Shown: positions 1 through 9,955, counted from the first letter of the stretch. The stretch is 64,000 nt of DNA from Vibrio pacinii DSM 19139 (GCF_000711795.1 NZ_JONH01000002.1:248001-312000), one strand, 5' to 3'. Notes: generated from the sequence alone by a model not told the origin. Numbers and translations: made by a program.

Positions 1-736
1 ATTCGTTTAAGGCATAACTAATCTGTAAGCCTAGGAAACCAATCGGGCCGATAGTACCAGCAGCCACAGCGATAATGCTGCACGCATCGGTTACATTACC
101 AATCCAACCATCGATCGCTTTACGACCAAAGATGGGATAAAGCAGAGTGCGAGGCTTAAGTGGCAGACCTTTGTCGTAATGAAGGTGCATCAATACAATC
201 GTCGATAGACAGCCTAAAATGGCCCAGGCTAAGAAGCCCCAATGCATAAAGGATTGCGACAGTGCGTTAATCGCAGCTTTTTTTGCCGTCGCTTCACCAT
301 ACAACGGCGGCGCAGAAACATAGTGCGCAATCGGCTCGGCGGCGGCCCAAAAAACACCACCACCTGCAAGCAGAGTACAAAGTACAATCGATAGCCACTT
401 AAAGGTATCGATTTCTGGTCTCGCTAAGCCACCCAAACGCACGTAACCAGTGCGACCAAGAGCGATTGCCAAACCAATAAGGAAATTGAGTAAAAGAAGA
501 ACTTGCCAGTAGGCACCAAAGTATTGCGTTGCAAAGCCAAAGCCTGCGTTAACCATTGCGGTTAGAGAGTCTGAACTCGTCAATGCGAGCACAACGAACA
601 GGGAAAGGAAACTACCACTTAACCAAAAAACGGGGTTGGTTAACTCAAGGCGCTTAAGAATAGAGGGAGGGTGGATAGCAGAATAATCTGCGTCCTCGAT
701 CGGAACATGAGAGGCGGCATTCGTCATATTTGACAT
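1..736 (-). CDS. BCCT family osmolyte transporter (N-terminal part, cut by window edge)
   Basis: This is the first ~245 residues of a betaine/choline/carnitine transporter, an inner-membrane carrier for quaternary-ammonium osmolytes. It reads from an ATG at 736 and runs off the left edge with no stop. Visible features are an early membrane helix, a stretch FWAAAEPIAHY matching the family's helix with its substrate-side glutamate, and MHWGFLAWAI matching the conserved BCCT pattern HWG..AWA. The N-terminus is short and hydrophilic. A second in-frame ATG lies at 727. Substrate cannot be assigned because the aromatic-box helices are outside the window. Confidence 0.88.
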   Translation of the reverse strand, partial: MSNMTNAASHVPIEDADYSAIHPPSILKRLELTNPVFWLSGSFLSLFVVLALTSSDSLTAMVNAGFGFATQYFGAYWQVLLLLNFLIGLAIALGRTGYVRLGGLARPEIDTFKWLSIVLCTLLAGGGVFWAAAEPIAHYVSAPPLYGEATAKKAAINALSQSFMHWGFLAWAILGCLSTIVLMHLHYDKGLPLKPRTLLYPIFGRKAIDGWIGNVTDACSIIAVAAGTIGPIGFLGLQISYALNE

Positions 737-1347
737 AAGTACTTCGCTTTTTAGGGCTCGGAAGCCGTGTATTTCCCTCACACAGATTACAAAAAAGTGT
801 GAGGACGTTCAAAAAGCTAGCAATACTAACATGCTCTGGTCCACATGATAACCACCGAAATAACAATGAATAATACTTGTTCTATAAACCGCTGATTTTA
901 ATCCAATGATTTTAATCATGGTCAGATAAGTACGCTGCTGTTGTTTTGACCTGATCTCATCACAGAATGCGCCGTCTGCAACGGCAATCATCACACTCCT
1001 TAAATCACGCCACAATAGTACTGAATCTGTATGCTGGATCGCCACGAATTGCTATTTATTAACTAACGTAACTCACTCAAACGTTTTTGCCCCATAGTTT
1101 GTTTTGGTCGTTATAGGAAATCATTACAAAACCTTATGCAAAAATCTCCAATACTGGTTCATAGATACCTTTAGATTGCTAGCTCTGCCTGGACATGAAC
1201 AATATGAGGAGTTGATCCGTAGATAAAGCGTTATGCTACAAATCACGGCGGCGTGCGTAAACTCAGTGAAAATCACATTACTTTCAGATAGTTCGTAGTA
1301 AAATTCGCAATGTTGTTAAAATATTAAACGTATAGGTTGGAGGCTAC
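737..1347. other. Intergenic region, no gene seen
   Basis: This 611-bp AT-rich gap separates the divergent BCCT and P-loop ATPase genes. It must hold both promoters. I found no convincing small ORF with a ribosome binding site, no RNA gene and no intrinsic terminator. A plausible Shine-Dalgarno (TGGAGG, 1338-1343) lies at its right end before the GTG start of the next gene. Confidence 0.5.
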
Positions 1348-2877
1348 GTGGTTTTTAAAGGCTTATCTAGAAAGAACAAAGCTGCTTTATTTTTTGGTGC
1401 ACCTGAAGCGGAAGCTGAATCATTACCCACTTCTCGAGTGTCTTTGTTTGATGTTTACGAAGATCACCATGACCTATTTAATGAACTTTCTAACGAAAAG
1501 TTCATTGTAATAGGGCGCAAAGGATGCGGTAAGAGTGCATTTGCTGAGTATGCCTATACACTATCGAAGAACAACGCCAATTTATTTTGCTCTTTCATAA
1601 GACAAGATACCGTAAATATGGAAACGTTGGTTCAACTCGGTACTGAAGAATCAGAAGATAAACAAAGCAAAGAACATTTATTTAAATGGCTTATTTATAC
1701 AAATATACTGAAGATGTTCTTTGAGAATGAAGCGATTGAACACGGACAAGACTTAAAGTTGCTTAAGGAGTTTCTTAAGAAGAACTCTGGTTATATTGAT
1801 ATAGATAAAGGGGAAATAATAGAACTTATTAAGAAGCATAAATTTGAAGTCAGTATTGAACAATTCAAAAGGTTCTTTAAAGGGAAGTATGGACAGGATA
1901 TTCAAATTAAAGAGTCACGTGCGCCATATTATAAATTACTGCCTCATTTAGAAACTGTTGTGACATCTGTACTTGCTTCAAAAGGAAATCTAGAAAACGA
2001 AAATTCATATGTCGTTTTCTTTGATGATCTCGATATTGGCTTTAGTGCAAATGATCCAGAATCAGTAGATACAATCGTTAACCTATTAAGAACAGCAAAA
2101 TATGTTAATAATAATGTATTTGCTAAGAACAATGTATCTGCAAAAGCTATCATTCTTATTCGTGATGATGTTGAACGTCTGTTAGCACCATTAGAAGCAG
2201 ATGTAGCTAAAATATTTTCATCCTATTCAACTAATCTTGATTGGTATCAGGAAGAGTACCTTCAGCAGGATCGTGAAGATGAGCTAGGGTTGAAGAGATT
2301 GATTGAAAAACGAGCTAGAAATGCCTTGATTAAGGCTGGCGTAGAACAGAATAAAGGTTCTGCGTGGGTGTCTTTAGTCGAAGAGTGTTTTCATCCGAAG
2401 ACTTCATTCAAATATATCTGTGATCATACATTTTTGAGGCCAAGAGATCTTATTTTGTTCTTCAAGCCTTTGGAAACAGGTCGTTATAACCTACCATTGG
2501 ATAAGAGGAATGTAAATTCATTACTTGGCCAGTATTCATCTGAGCTCGTCAAAGAGTTGAGTAATGAATTGTCTTCATTCTATGATAAAGTTCAGATTCA
2601 GAATATATTTGATTCTTTAAAGGAGATTAATAACAAATACAACTGCACTTATAAACATGCAAAGTACATAATTAATTCAACATGTAAAGGTGTCAGTGCT
2701 GAATCCTTATTAGAAGACTTATTCTCTCGATCTTTTATTGCTTCTGTAGATAAATCTAATGATTTTGTTAGGTTTAAACATAAAACATCTAAAAAAGATG
2801 CTGGGGAATATGAATTGGATAAACATGGTTATATTATTATCCACTCAGGATTAAAAGTATATCTTCGCAATAGGTAG
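1348..2877 (+). CDS. P-loop ATPase, probably Sll1717 family
   Basis: A 509-residue protein starting at GTG with a good TGGAGG ribosome binding site 4-5 bases upstream. Walker A is GRKGCGKS (residues 56-63) and a Walker B-like VVFFDDLD lies near residues 222-229, so it is very likely an NTPase. The N-terminal context (VSLFDVYEDHHDLF before the P-loop) and length fit the poorly characterised Sll1717 P-loop ATPase group, as I recall it. No membrane segment or nuclease motif is visible. Base composition is clearly more AT-rich than the neighbours and codon use differs (many ATA and TTA codons), suggesting horizontal acquisition. It stands alone, with no partner gene. A defence-type role is possible but is inference only. 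Confidence 0.72.
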   Translation: MVFKGLSRKNKAALFFGAPEAEAESLPTSRVSLFDVYEDHHDLFNELSNEKFIVIGRKGCGKSAFAEYAYTLSKNNANLFCSFIRQDTVNMETLVQLGTEESEDKQSKEHLFKWLIYTNILKMFFENEAIEHGQDLKLLKEFLKKNSGYIDIDKGEIIELIKKHKFEVSIEQFKRFFKGKYGQDIQIKESRAPYYKLLPHLETVVTSVLASKGNLENENSYVVFFDDLDIGFSANDPESVDTIVNLLRTAKYVNNNVFAKNNVSAKAIILIRDDVERLLAPLEADVAKIFSSYSTNLDWYQEEYLQQDREDELGLKRLIEKRARNALIKAGVEQNKGSAWVSLVEECFHPKTSFKYICDHTFLRPRDLILFFKPLETGRYNLPLDKRNVNSLLGQYSSELVKELSNELSSFYDKVQIQNIFDSLKEINNKYNCTYKHAKYIINSTCKGVSAESLLEDLFSRSFIASVDKSNDFVRFKHKTSKKDAGEYELDKHGYIIIHSGLKVYLRNR

Positions 2878-3192
2878 TTGCATAAAAAATAAGGATTGAG
2901 CGCTGAAAAATTAGCACTTAATCCTATTTTGAACAAGACCGATTCCTCTCTATAAATAAGTAAGTTGTGCGTTCTTTCACTACAGTGACGGATCTGCACC
3001 AGCAGCACTGGACAATACACCAAGCGATTTTTCAATACTAAAAGTTATTCGTATTTTGCTAGATTAGTAAAACTCCTAGCAAGCTTTTGTCCAAATACAA
3101 TTTCCATTCACACTCTGAGCTGAGTACCTGTAAAAAAAATCCTCGAATCACTTCGAGGATTTTTTGCTCTTATGTAGAACTTAACACATTAT
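2878..3192. other. Intergenic region with a terminator at its right end
   Basis: This 315-bp gap lies between two convergent genes. Apart from the hairpin at 3133-3165 I see no gene or repeat. Confidence 0.5.
3133..3165. terminator. Bidirectional intrinsic terminator
   Basis: A 10-bp stem AATCCTCGAA/TTCGAGGATT with a 4-nt loop has an A-run on the left and a T-run on the right. It can end transcription from both the ATPase gene and the convergent anion transporter gene. Confidence 0.85.
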
Positions 3193-4581
3193 TTACGTCC
3201 AAAAACTTAGCGCGATAAAGGTTAGTACGCCAATACATGCGATGTTGAGAATAATCCCGACACGCATCATCTCACTTTGCTTTATATGTCCAGAACCAAA
3301 CACGATGGCATTAGGCGGCGTCGCCACTGGCAACATAAAGGCACACGATGCCGCTACTGCGATCAACACAGATAAGACAACCGGTGACATACCAAACGCT
3401 TCTGCCACACTGGCAAACACTGGAATTAACAATGCGGCGCTCGCTGTGTTGCTTGCAAACTCCGTCAGGAATACAACAAAGACTGCGATGACTGCAATAA
3501 TAAAGAAAATGCCAAGGTGCGAGATCATCTCGCTCAACCCATTGGCCAAAAAGACACTGGTGCCCGTCGCTTTAAGTACGTTACTCAAACAGATACCGCC
3601 ACCGAACAACAGCAACACACCCCAGTCAGCGGTTTTTTCAATGTCTTTCCAGTGCACGACACGTGCAAAATTGACGGCGACTATCGCCCCCAAAGCGACG
3701 ATAGTATCGAACTTAGCGTAACCGCCAAGCATGGCATTGATCGGTTTGCTAAAAATCCACAAGCAAACGGTCGCAGCGAAAATCAGCAAGGTGACAATTT
3801 TTCCTTTGTCCCAATCCACTGACTCATGATTAAGTTCAAACTGACCTGAAAGATCCGGCTTTAACACCGCAAACAGTACAACTATCGACACAGGTAATAA
3901 AATTAAGCTGGTTGGTACGCCAAACCTCATCCAGTCAGTAAAGGTTAACCCCACTTCGGCCGCTGCAATCGCATTTGGTGGGCTACCGACAATCGTTGCG
4001 ATACCACCAATACTGGCACTGTACGCAATACCCAGCAGCACAAACACATAGGTTTTGTGGCCACTTTCAGAATTCACCTTGCTCAATACACCAAGCACCA
4101 ATGGCAACATCATCGCAGTAGTCGCGGTATTACTGATCCACATCGAAAGCGCAGCTGTGACACCAAAAAGCATGAACACTGCAACACTCATTTTGCCTTT
4201 CGCAACAATCAGTACTTTATCGGCAATGACCTTATCTAGCCCTTGACGATGCATTGCAGCCGCGAGTGCAAAACCGCCCAAAAACAAAAAGATGATGGAG
4301 TTAGCGAAATTATTTAACGCGGTTTGGGTATTAAACACACCAAACAGTACCGCCATAATTGGCACTAAAATAGCGGTTACCGTAACGTGTAGGGCTTCAG
4401 TTAACCAAAGAATCGCAACAAACGTTAACATACAGATCCCCAATACAACTTGAGGATCAAAGGGTAACGTAAAATACATCACCGCAAACAAAATCACATC
4501 CGCTAAGATGATCATGCTGTTACGGTTAAAAAACCATTCTCGGGTATTGGTCGGTAAAGGGACACTATCGTTTCTATTCAT
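3193..4581 (-). CDS. DASS (SLC13-type) sodium:anion symporter
   Basis: A multi-helix inner-membrane transporter of the divalent anion:sodium symporter family, which takes up di- or tricarboxylates or sulfate. I chose the ATG at 4581 (product [12 protein letters not shown]..., 462 aa) because an AAGGA sits 6-7 bases upstream; an in-frame extension to 4626 has no such site. Family hallmarks are [13 protein letters not shown] around residues 150-165 and the matching second repeat [15 protein letters not shown] near the C-terminus, the paired SNT sodium/substrate motifs. Around 11 hydrophobic segments are visible. It stands alone and ends at the bidirectional terminator. The exact substrate cannot be told from sequence; dicarboxylates are most likely. 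Confidence 0.9.
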   Translation of the reverse strand: MNRNDSVPLPTNTREWFFNRNSMIILADVILFAVMYFTLPFDPQVVLGICMLTFVAILWLTEALHVTVTAILVPIMAVLFGVFNTQTALNNFANSIIFLFLGGFALAAAMHRQGLDKVIADKVLIVAKGKMSVAVFMLFGVTAALSMWISNTATTAMMLPLVLGVLSKVNSESGHKTYVFVLLGIAYSASIGGIATIVGSPPNAIAAAEVGLTFTDWMRFGVPTSLILLPVSIVVLFAVLKPDLSGQFELNHESVDWDKGKIVTLLIFAATVCLWIFSKPINAMLGGYAKFDTIVALGAIVAVNFARVVHWKDIEKTADWGVLLLFGGGICLSNVLKATGTSVFLANGLSEMISHLGIFFIIAVIAVFVVFLTEFASNTASAALLIPVFASVAEAFGMSPVVLSVLIAVAASCAFMLPVATPPNAIVFGSGHIKQSEMMRVGIILNIACIGVLTFIALSFWT

Positions 4582-4842
4582 TATTATTTTCCTTATGAGG
4601 GCCATGTGGCATGCAAAGGATCCCACATAACCTCACGTGAAAATAATTTTTCATTGCGAATTTGTTAACCATATCAACAACAAGGTTGTAAATGTTAACG
4701 TCATGAATAATTTGAATATTTTTCCATCTATAAAGTGCTCATTTTTTCATCTCGTCATTGATAAGCAGTGCCAATAAACCTCCGAGCATACATTGACATC
4801 AATGACCAATTTAAAAATAGGCTAACCATAAAACATAAGTCA

Positions 4843-6141
4843 CTAAGAAGACTGACTGTCAGAAAGTTGTAACACGGTGTTAGAAACGTTCTCGGCACCT
4901 TTATGTATGTCATCCATCACCGATGATACTTCGGTAATTTTGGCATTCCCGGCTTCTGAGATTGATGACATTTCAGTTATTCTAGCAGTGACTTCGTTGA
5001 TAAGACCCTGATTCTCTTCAACAACACTAACAATCTCGTCAGTGGAGTCTGAAGTCCGAGACGCGAGTTTTCGCACTTCGTCAGCAACAACAGCAAACCC
5101 CCTTCCATGCTCGCCCGCTCTTGCCGCTTCAATGGCCGCATTAAGAGCTAATAAGTTAGTTTGGTCTGCTATGCCTTGTATGGTCGACACAATATCTTGA
5201 ATATTTTGCGAGCTCGATTTTAGCTGTTGTACTTTTTCGGCGGTCTCTTGCGCTTTTTGCGATACGTTTAAAGAAACTGCAACAGAATCGGCTAAAAGCT
5301 TAGAGCCTTCTTGGGCGATTTGTGCCGTCTCGACCGACGTAGAATAGGCGATCTCTGAAGCTTCAGCTATTGCGCGGTTACGTTCAACACGCTCTGTAAT
5401 GTCGGTGGCAAACTTAACGACTTTTACAACATTACCAGCGCTATCCATTATCGGATTGTATGTTGCCTCTATCCAGACACTCGATCCGTGGGCGCTACGA
5501 CGCTGAAAAAGTCCTGATTTTATCTGGCCACTTTGTAGTTCTTGCCAGAACTTAGGATTTTCTTCATAAAAGTCATCAAAACAAAACATCCGATGATGCT
5601 TTCCTTCAACTTGGTTATCACTATAGCCTAATGTTTTTAAGAAGTTAGCGTTGGCAAAAAGTATGGTTCCACTAGGATCAAACTCAATAATGGCCTGCGA
5701 TTTGTCTAAGGCTGAAAAAAGAGCATCGTTCTTTTGATTTCTGTAATACAGCTGAGTGATATCCGAAGCAATCTTTGCGATGCCCGTGACCTTACCGTCC
5801 ATGTCCTTAATCGGGAAGTAGGTGGCTTCAAGAATGATGGTCTCGCCTTGCTTGTTCTTTCTCTCAAAAGTCCCCTCCTTGATAATGCCATTGGCAAGAT
5901 CTTGCCAGAAACTCAAATAAATAGAAGAACTGGTATAACTATCAGAACAAAAGATCTTGTGGTGTTTTCCTTTCACTTCATCCAACGAATACCCTACAAC
6001 ATTCAAAAACAGTGAGCTTGCATCTTGGATGATTCCTTCTAGGTTGAACTCGATCCATGCAACATGTTTTTTTAATGAAGTGTACACATCATCGGCATGA
6101 CTAGACTTTAGCGGTGACTCTTTCTTCTTAGTAAAAAACAT
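4843..6141 (-). CDS. Soluble PAS-PAS methyl-accepting chemotaxis protein (BdlA-like architecture)
   Basis: A 432-residue cytoplasmic chemoreceptor without transmembrane helices. PAS1 spans about residues 22-140 ([30 protein letters not shown]) and PAS2 about 145-260 ([27 protein letters not shown]). A short methyl-accepting signalling domain follows, with the invariant tip [19 protein letters not shown] around residues 335-353 and [15 protein letters not shown] after it. This PAS-PAS-MA layout, with almost nothing after the second signalling helix, is that of Pseudomonas BdlA, the biofilm-dispersion sensor. Input may be redox or a bound cofactor, but no ligand residue is certain. No chemotaxis partner gene is adjacent. 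Confidence 0.9.
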   Translation of the reverse strand: MFFTKKKESPLKSSHADDVYTSLKKHVAWIEFNLEGIIQDASSLFLNVVGYSLDEVKGKHHKIFCSDSYTSSSIYLSFWQDLANGIIKEGTFERKNKQGETIILEATYFPIKDMDGKVTGIAKIASDITQLYYRNQKNDALFSALDKSQAIIEFDPSGTILFANANFLKTLGYSDNQVEGKHHRMFCFDDFYEENPKFWQELQSGQIKSGLFQRRSAHGSSVWIEATYNPIMDSAGNVVKVVKFATDITERVERNRAIAEASEIAYSTSVETAQIAQEGSKLLADSVAVSLNVSQKAQETAEKVQQLKSSSQNIQDIVSTIQGIADQTNLLALNAAIEAARAGEHGRGFAVVADEVRKLASRTSDSTDEIVSVVEENQGLINEVTARITEMSSISEAGNAKITEVSSVMDDIHKGAENVSNTVLQLSDSQSS

Positions 6142-6252
6142 AACGAACCTTAGGTGGAGAACCTTGCTGACACTTATATAACCATGATAGACGAAAAATG
6201 AGATGTACGTAGACTAATGATCTGCGCCTGTTGTTTCGAAAAATCACTCGCA

Positions 6253-7104
6253 TTAAGCAACGAGCTTATCGAAACTCTCCATGACTTGTTGGCACTTCAT
6301 CACTCGACCGTGACCTTGACCTTGCGTGGTGACTAACTCGACATTGTCCATCTCCTCAGCTGCTTTTTTCGAGACTGGATACTTGGTAAATTTATCCCCC
6401 TCATCATGAACAATAATGGTCTTAGTTTGTCGCTGTTTCAGCTTGCCATACGGATCGATAGATTGAATTGGATAACGGTATTCTTGTTCAACATCCGATA
6501 CCACTGCGTTAAATAAGCGCATTGAGTAGCCAGAGCGCGCGACACTGCCAAACAGGTTATCGAGGTAGTCAAGTACTGGCGCAATAAGCAAAAAAGGCTT
6601 ACCCGCCAATTTGCGATGATGACACTCAATCGACGACGCCGTCCCCATACTGTGCGCGACTAACCCTGCCACTTCTTGTTCAACACTATCTAAAATCACC
6701 TCAAGGCCATGAACAAAAGCTGGAATGTGGCCGTAAGCACCTTCGCTTTGACCATGTGCAGGATGATCGTAAGCCAGCGCGGTGAAGCCTCGACTTGCGA
6801 TATGCTCCATCAGCGGATAAAACTGGCTTGAACTGCCGGACCAGCCGTGAGTTAAAATCCATATCGGCCCACTGCCAAGCTGATACGTTTTTAATACCCC
6901 CTCTTTAGATATCACCTCGCCTTTAATTAAACCCTGCGGCTCGGCGTTTTTTGGTTTAGTTCGCGCCGGAGTCAACAATAACTTACGCGCCGTCTTTTTA
7001 GCATGCTGGGGCAATAGCGTGTAATGCAAGCGTGTCGTCAGGTTGACTAAACTCTTCTTAATGCTGAATTTTTGTGAAGTATTAAAGTAAATCTTCTCAC
7101 TCAT
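6253..7104 (-). CDS. Alpha/beta hydrolase
   Basis: A 283-residue alpha/beta-fold hydrolase. The nucleophile elbow is AHSMG (serine near residue 151), preceded by an oxyanion-loop type LTHGWSGSSSQF, with a late aspartate in HDEGDKF and a catalytic histidine in GQGHGR. The N-terminal ~60 residues are basic with no clear signal peptide. The start at 7104 has an AAGGA ribosome site 8 bases upstream. It lies downstream of a TetR-type gene on the same strand, separated by 108 bp holding a large inverted repeat, so the regulator probably controls it. The substrate is unknown; an ester or lipid-like substrate is a family-level guess. Confidence 0.85.
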   Translation of the reverse strand: MSEKIYFNTSQKFSIKKSLVNLTTRLHYTLLPQHAKKTARKLLLTPARTKPKNAEPQGLIKGEVISKEGVLKTYQLGSGPIWILTHGWSGSSSQFYPLMEHIASRGFTALAYDHPAHGQSEGAYGHIPAFVHGLEVILDSVEQEVAGLVAHSMGTASSIECHHRKLAGKPFLLIAPVLDYLDNLFGSVARSGYSMRLFNAVVSDVEQEYRYPIQSIDPYGKLKQRQTKTIIVHDEGDKFTKYPVSKKAAEEMDNVELVTTQGQGHGRVMKCQQVMESFDKLVA

Positions 7105-7175
7105 GGGTTTTTCCTTTTACTGCCAGTCTTTACATCAACGAAAAAACGAACGACCGTGCTATTTGTGATTAAATA

Positions 7176-7205
7176 ATAAGCCAAGTAGTTAACTACTCAG
7201 CTTAT
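7176..7205. promoter_or_regulatory. 30-bp near-perfect inverted repeat between tetR and hydrolase genes
   Basis: Thirteen of fifteen arm positions pair, with the core AGTAGTTAACTACT (7184-7197) perfectly palindromic and no loop. It sits 7 bp after the TetR stop and upstream of the hydrolase gene. It could be a TetR-type operator or, for minus-strand transcripts, a hairpin terminator followed by a weak T-rich stretch. The absence of a loop favours an operator. Confidence 0.5.
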
Positions 7206-7212
7206 CTGAATG

Positions 7213-7800
7213 TTATTTCCAATCGGCAACCAAGCGCTTTACTCCCGACCAAAAGTGTTGATAGCTTGCTTCTTGACCATGAATTGAATAGAACAAGTGT
7301 GCACTAAGATAGAGCCCGTATAACTCAAACGTGGCTTGCTTCGGGTCTAAGCTCTGGCGAAATTCACCGTTTTCGATCCCTTTAGCCACTTGAATACGTA
7401 AATATTCAATCCAAGATGCAATGGTCTTTTTCAGTACGTGTTGAGTCGGAGTAGATTCTGCGCTGGTCTCTTTCCACGCATCCAGGAACATGCAACTGCC
7501 CTGAAACGAATGATTCCAACCAAGCCAATTATCGAGCAACATCGTCAACTTGCCTTCTATCGTGGTTGACTCTCGTAGCCGCGCAGGGGCAATAACACGC
7601 TGAGTAAACACCGCATTAGCATACTCTAATACCGCTATTTGCAAGTTGTCTTTTGAATTAAAGTGGGCAAACAAACCGCTTTTAGACATCCCACACTGCT
7701 TAGCGAGTTCACCAATCGTCAAGCTTTCTAAACCATTCTCGCTTGCTAGTTCAAACGCGGTATTCAGAATATTGTCGCGGGTGATTTTGCCTTTGCTCAT
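7213..7800 (-). CDS. TetR/AcrR family transcriptional regulator
   Basis: A 195-residue repressor-type protein. The N-terminal helix-turn-helix is clear: ILNTAFELASENGLESLTIG followed by LAKQCGMSKSGLFAHFNSK (residues ~11-50). The C-terminal ligand domain contains W-rich helices typical of the YcdC/TetR_C group (LDNWLGWNHSFQGSCMFLDAW). The start at 7800 has a GAGAG ribosome site. It is followed by the alpha/beta hydrolase gene and is divergent from an acyltransferase gene, either of which could be a target. Confidence 0.9.
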   Translation of the reverse strand: MSKGKITRDNILNTAFELASENGLESLTIGELAKQCGMSKSGLFAHFNSKDNLQIAVLEYANAVFTQRVIAPARLRESTTIEGKLTMLLDNWLGWNHSFQGSCMFLDAWKETSAESTPTQHVLKKTIASWIEYLRIQVAKGIENGEFRQSLDPKQATFELYGLYLSAHLFYSIHGQEASYQHFWSGVKRLVADWK

Positions 7801-8038
7801 ACTGCTCTCTCATCATTACTGCTGTTACTTTTAGCACACTCGTACTTTTTTTCAACTTCTTATCAGTATTTCGCTTTGTGTATAAACCAATAACAGCAGA
7901 AGAAATAAACTCACTTATTGAGAGAGCTCGCATAATCTCTATTGACTGACCATTGTCATACGACAATTTGATTAGAATCATCCCCCTTTAGCTATCTACT
8001 GGTATAGCTTCACAGATTTTGTTGATTTAGTGATCATT

Positions 8039-9061
8039 ATGGAAAATAAAAAAATTCAGAGCATTGAACTTGGTCGGGTCGTCGCTATCATCGCTATTGC
8101 CGCGATGCATTGCCAGATGTTCATCAGCTATTGGCAGTTTGATGGCACGCCGTGGGTTGGTTATTTGTTCAATCAAGCCACTCGCTTTGCTGTCCCACTG
8201 TTTTTCTTAATCTCAGGTTATTTGATTCAACCCAAACTGGTGCTCGCGCCAACGCAAACCTTGTATCGATATGTCTCGCCGCTGCTGAAGGTGTTTGTTG
8301 TTTGGAGTGTCATTTGCCTTGCAATGCCGTTTAACTTGGCCACCGTGGCAGAACATGGCTATTTAGCCGAACGACAAGGCTATTGGGGATTTTTAGCCCA
8401 AACACCGCTTAACTCACTACTTGAAGGTGGGTTGGTGCATTTATGGTTTATTCCCGCGTTGATGATTGCCGCAGCTATTGGTGCCGTGCTAAGCAAATAT
8501 AAACAGACCGAGCTATTTGTACCACTGGGCTTTGCGCTCTACGTTTACGGCGTTCTCGCAGGTAGTTACCAAGAGTTTACCGGATTTTGGGCTCCATTCT
8601 TTACTCGTAACGGCCCGTTCTTTAGTACGCTTTTGTTTGCCATCGGCTTTAGCATTCGACAACAATCCATTACCGCCACTAGCCGCCAGGCACTGTGGCT
8701 CGCCTTGATTGGTATGGCGTTGCACTTCACCGAGGCAGCTGTCCTCAATCACTTTGGCCAAGCCTTTAATGCCAATGACTTCCTGTTTGGCACAGTATTG
8801 TGGGGCAGTGGTTGCTTTTTATGGCTGCTGTCTAAACCTAGCCTTGGCGCTCAGAGCTGGCTTGCAGCCCAGTCACGATATGTATTGCCATTTTATGTTG
8901 CCCATTTGCCGATGATCATTGTAATGATGAATATCACCGGGATACTTGAGCTCAACGGACTTAGCAAGGATGCAGTGATTCTATTTGGTGCTCTTGTGAT
9001 GACCTTTGGTCTTATCAAAGGTTTAGCAAACACCCGACTGTATCCTTGGCTATTTCGCTAA
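8039..9061 (+). CDS. Membrane acyltransferase, acyltransferase-3 family
   Basis: An integral membrane protein of ~340 residues with about ten hydrophobic segments. It opens with IQSIELGRVVAIIAIAAMHC, the family's first helix with its conserved basic residue and catalytic-type histidine. Further hallmarks are FFLISGYLI and LWFIPALM. These enzymes acetylate or acylate envelope sugars or peptides at the membrane. I prefer the ATG at 8039 over an in-frame GTG at 8030; neither has a strong ribosome site. It is transcribed divergently from the tetR gene, and its acceptor is unknown. It ends at a strong convergent terminator. Confidence 0.85.
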   Translation: MENKKIQSIELGRVVAIIAIAAMHCQMFISYWQFDGTPWVGYLFNQATRFAVPLFFLISGYLIQPKLVLAPTQTLYRYVSPLLKVFVVWSVICLAMPFNLATVAEHGYLAERQGYWGFLAQTPLNSLLEGGLVHLWFIPALMIAAAIGAVLSKYKQTELFVPLGFALYVYGVLAGSYQEFTGFWAPFFTRNGPFFSTLLFAIGFSIRQQSITATSRQALWLALIGMALHFTEAAVLNHFGQAFNANDFLFGTVLWGSGCFLWLLSKPSLGAQSWLAAQSRYVLPFYVAHLPMIIVMMNITGILELNGLSKDAVILFGALVMTFGLIKGLANTRLYPWLFR

Positions 9062-9066
9062 TCTAA

Positions 9067-9097
9067 TAAAAAAGCGATGGATTACCATCGCTTTTTT
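9067..9097. terminator. Bidirectional intrinsic terminator
   Basis: The stem AAAAAAGCGATGG/CCATCGCTTTTTT closes around a short ATTA loop with A- and T-tracts on either side. It serves the acyltransferase and the convergent MAPEG gene. Confidence 0.9.
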
Positions 9098-9116
9098 CAC
9101 TCACCGGATGTGACAT

Positions 9117-9503
9117 TTACCACAAACGGTCAAAAGGTAAATTGATCATATTCAGCACAATTAAGCCAACAATTGCCGCAAACGTAAGCTTCATACCTGT
9201 GATTCGACCCTGCAACTTATCGGCTAATATCGCTTGCGCATGTAACACACGCCCAACGACGAATGTAACGCCAATCAGATGAATCGTCCAAGGCGCCGCA
9301 CCATTATACTCGGCGAGAGCCAGCATAATTAAAGTAATTGGCACATAGTCAACCGCATTACTATGCGCACTTCTTGCCATTTGCAACGCACTAACGCCAC
9401 CATCGGCATACTTAATTTGCGCTTTGCGCCTTTGCTTGATCACCTCAATGGCGAGCCAGATCATCAAGCCTGCCGAAACCGAGGCATAAAGAGCAGTAAT
9501 CAT
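9117..9503 (-). CDS. MAPEG family membrane protein
   Basis: A 128-residue protein with four predicted membrane helices and the MAPEG core: an early helix then NAVDYVPITLIMLALAEYNGA and VVGRVLHAQAI, whose arginine/histidine pair matches the conserved R..HA of the family. Eukaryotic MAPEG proteins handle glutathione and lipid peroxides, but the role of bacterial members is poorly known. It may be cotranscribed with the arsR and pgpB genes upstream on the same strand, 75 bp or more away. Confidence 0.87.
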   Translation of the reverse strand: MITALYASVSAGLMIWLAIEVIKQRRKAQIKYADGGVSALQMARSAHSNAVDYVPITLIMLALAEYNGAAPWTIHLIGVTFVVGRVLHAQAILADKLQGRITGMKLTFAAIVGLIVLNMINLPFDRLW

Positions 9504-9578
9504 TGCTTCATTCCCTATCCAATAAACAGATCAAGTGCTATCCCACAAGATCATCAAACCGTACCCTTCAACGAGCAC

Positions 9579-9890
9579 TCACGAGTTACAGCTTGATGAG
9601 CATTTCTCTTCGGCGCAACACTCTTCTTGCAAAAAGTCGATAACACCCTGTAAACATTGGTAATCGGTCACACAGTAAAGCGTGCGTCCTTCACGACGTT
9701 GGCTGATTAAACCCACAGACAGTAAACTGGAAATATGGTGAGACAAGGTTGAACTAGGAATTCCTAACGCTTGTTGCAATCGACCAACCGCAATACCCTG
9801 GCAGCCAGCTTTGACGACCCGTTTATAAATGCTGAGTCGGATCGGGTGTCCAAGTTCTTTTAAAGCTTTAGCAACGGCTTCAAGCTCCAT
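9579..9890 (-). CDS. ArsR family winged-helix regulator
   Basis: About 103 residues from the ATG at 9890, which has a GAGGA ribosome site 7-8 bases upstream; in-frame ATGs at 9914 and 9947 lack one. The core is KALGHPIRLSIYKRVVKAG-like (ELGHPIRLSIYKRV) and the recognition helix is IPSSTLSHHISSLLSVGLI, followed by the wing RREGRTLYCV. A cysteine-rich tail ECCAEEKCSSSC and a cysteine near the start of the wHTH could bind a thiophilic metal or sense oxidants. The arsenic-sensor CVC motif in the DNA-binding helix is absent. A 6-bp inverted repeat precedes the gene. Confidence 0.85.
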   Translation of the reverse strand: MELEAVAKALKELGHPIRLSIYKRVVKAGCQGIAVGRLQQALGIPSSTLSHHISSLLSVGLISQRREGRTLYCVTDYQCLQGVIDFLQEECCAEEKCSSSCNS

Positions 9891-9921
9891 AGCTTTTTCC
9901 TCACAATTAGACATTTCCAAA

Positions 9922-9943
9922 ATAATCGAATAATAAGGATTAT
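9922..9943. promoter_or_regulatory. Possible ArsR operator
   Basis: The inverted repeat ATAATC-N10-GATTAT lies just before the ArsR start, between it and the pgpB stop. An AT-rich palindrome directly upstream of an ArsR gene is consistent with autoregulation. The arms are short, so it could be chance. Confidence 0.3.
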
Positions 9944-9955
9944 GCAATCGCCGAA

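Noticed and set aside
3242..3721. 159-codon plus-strand frame opposite the anion transporter
   Set aside because: It is the antisense shadow of the clear DASS gene and has no ribosome site or recognisable product.
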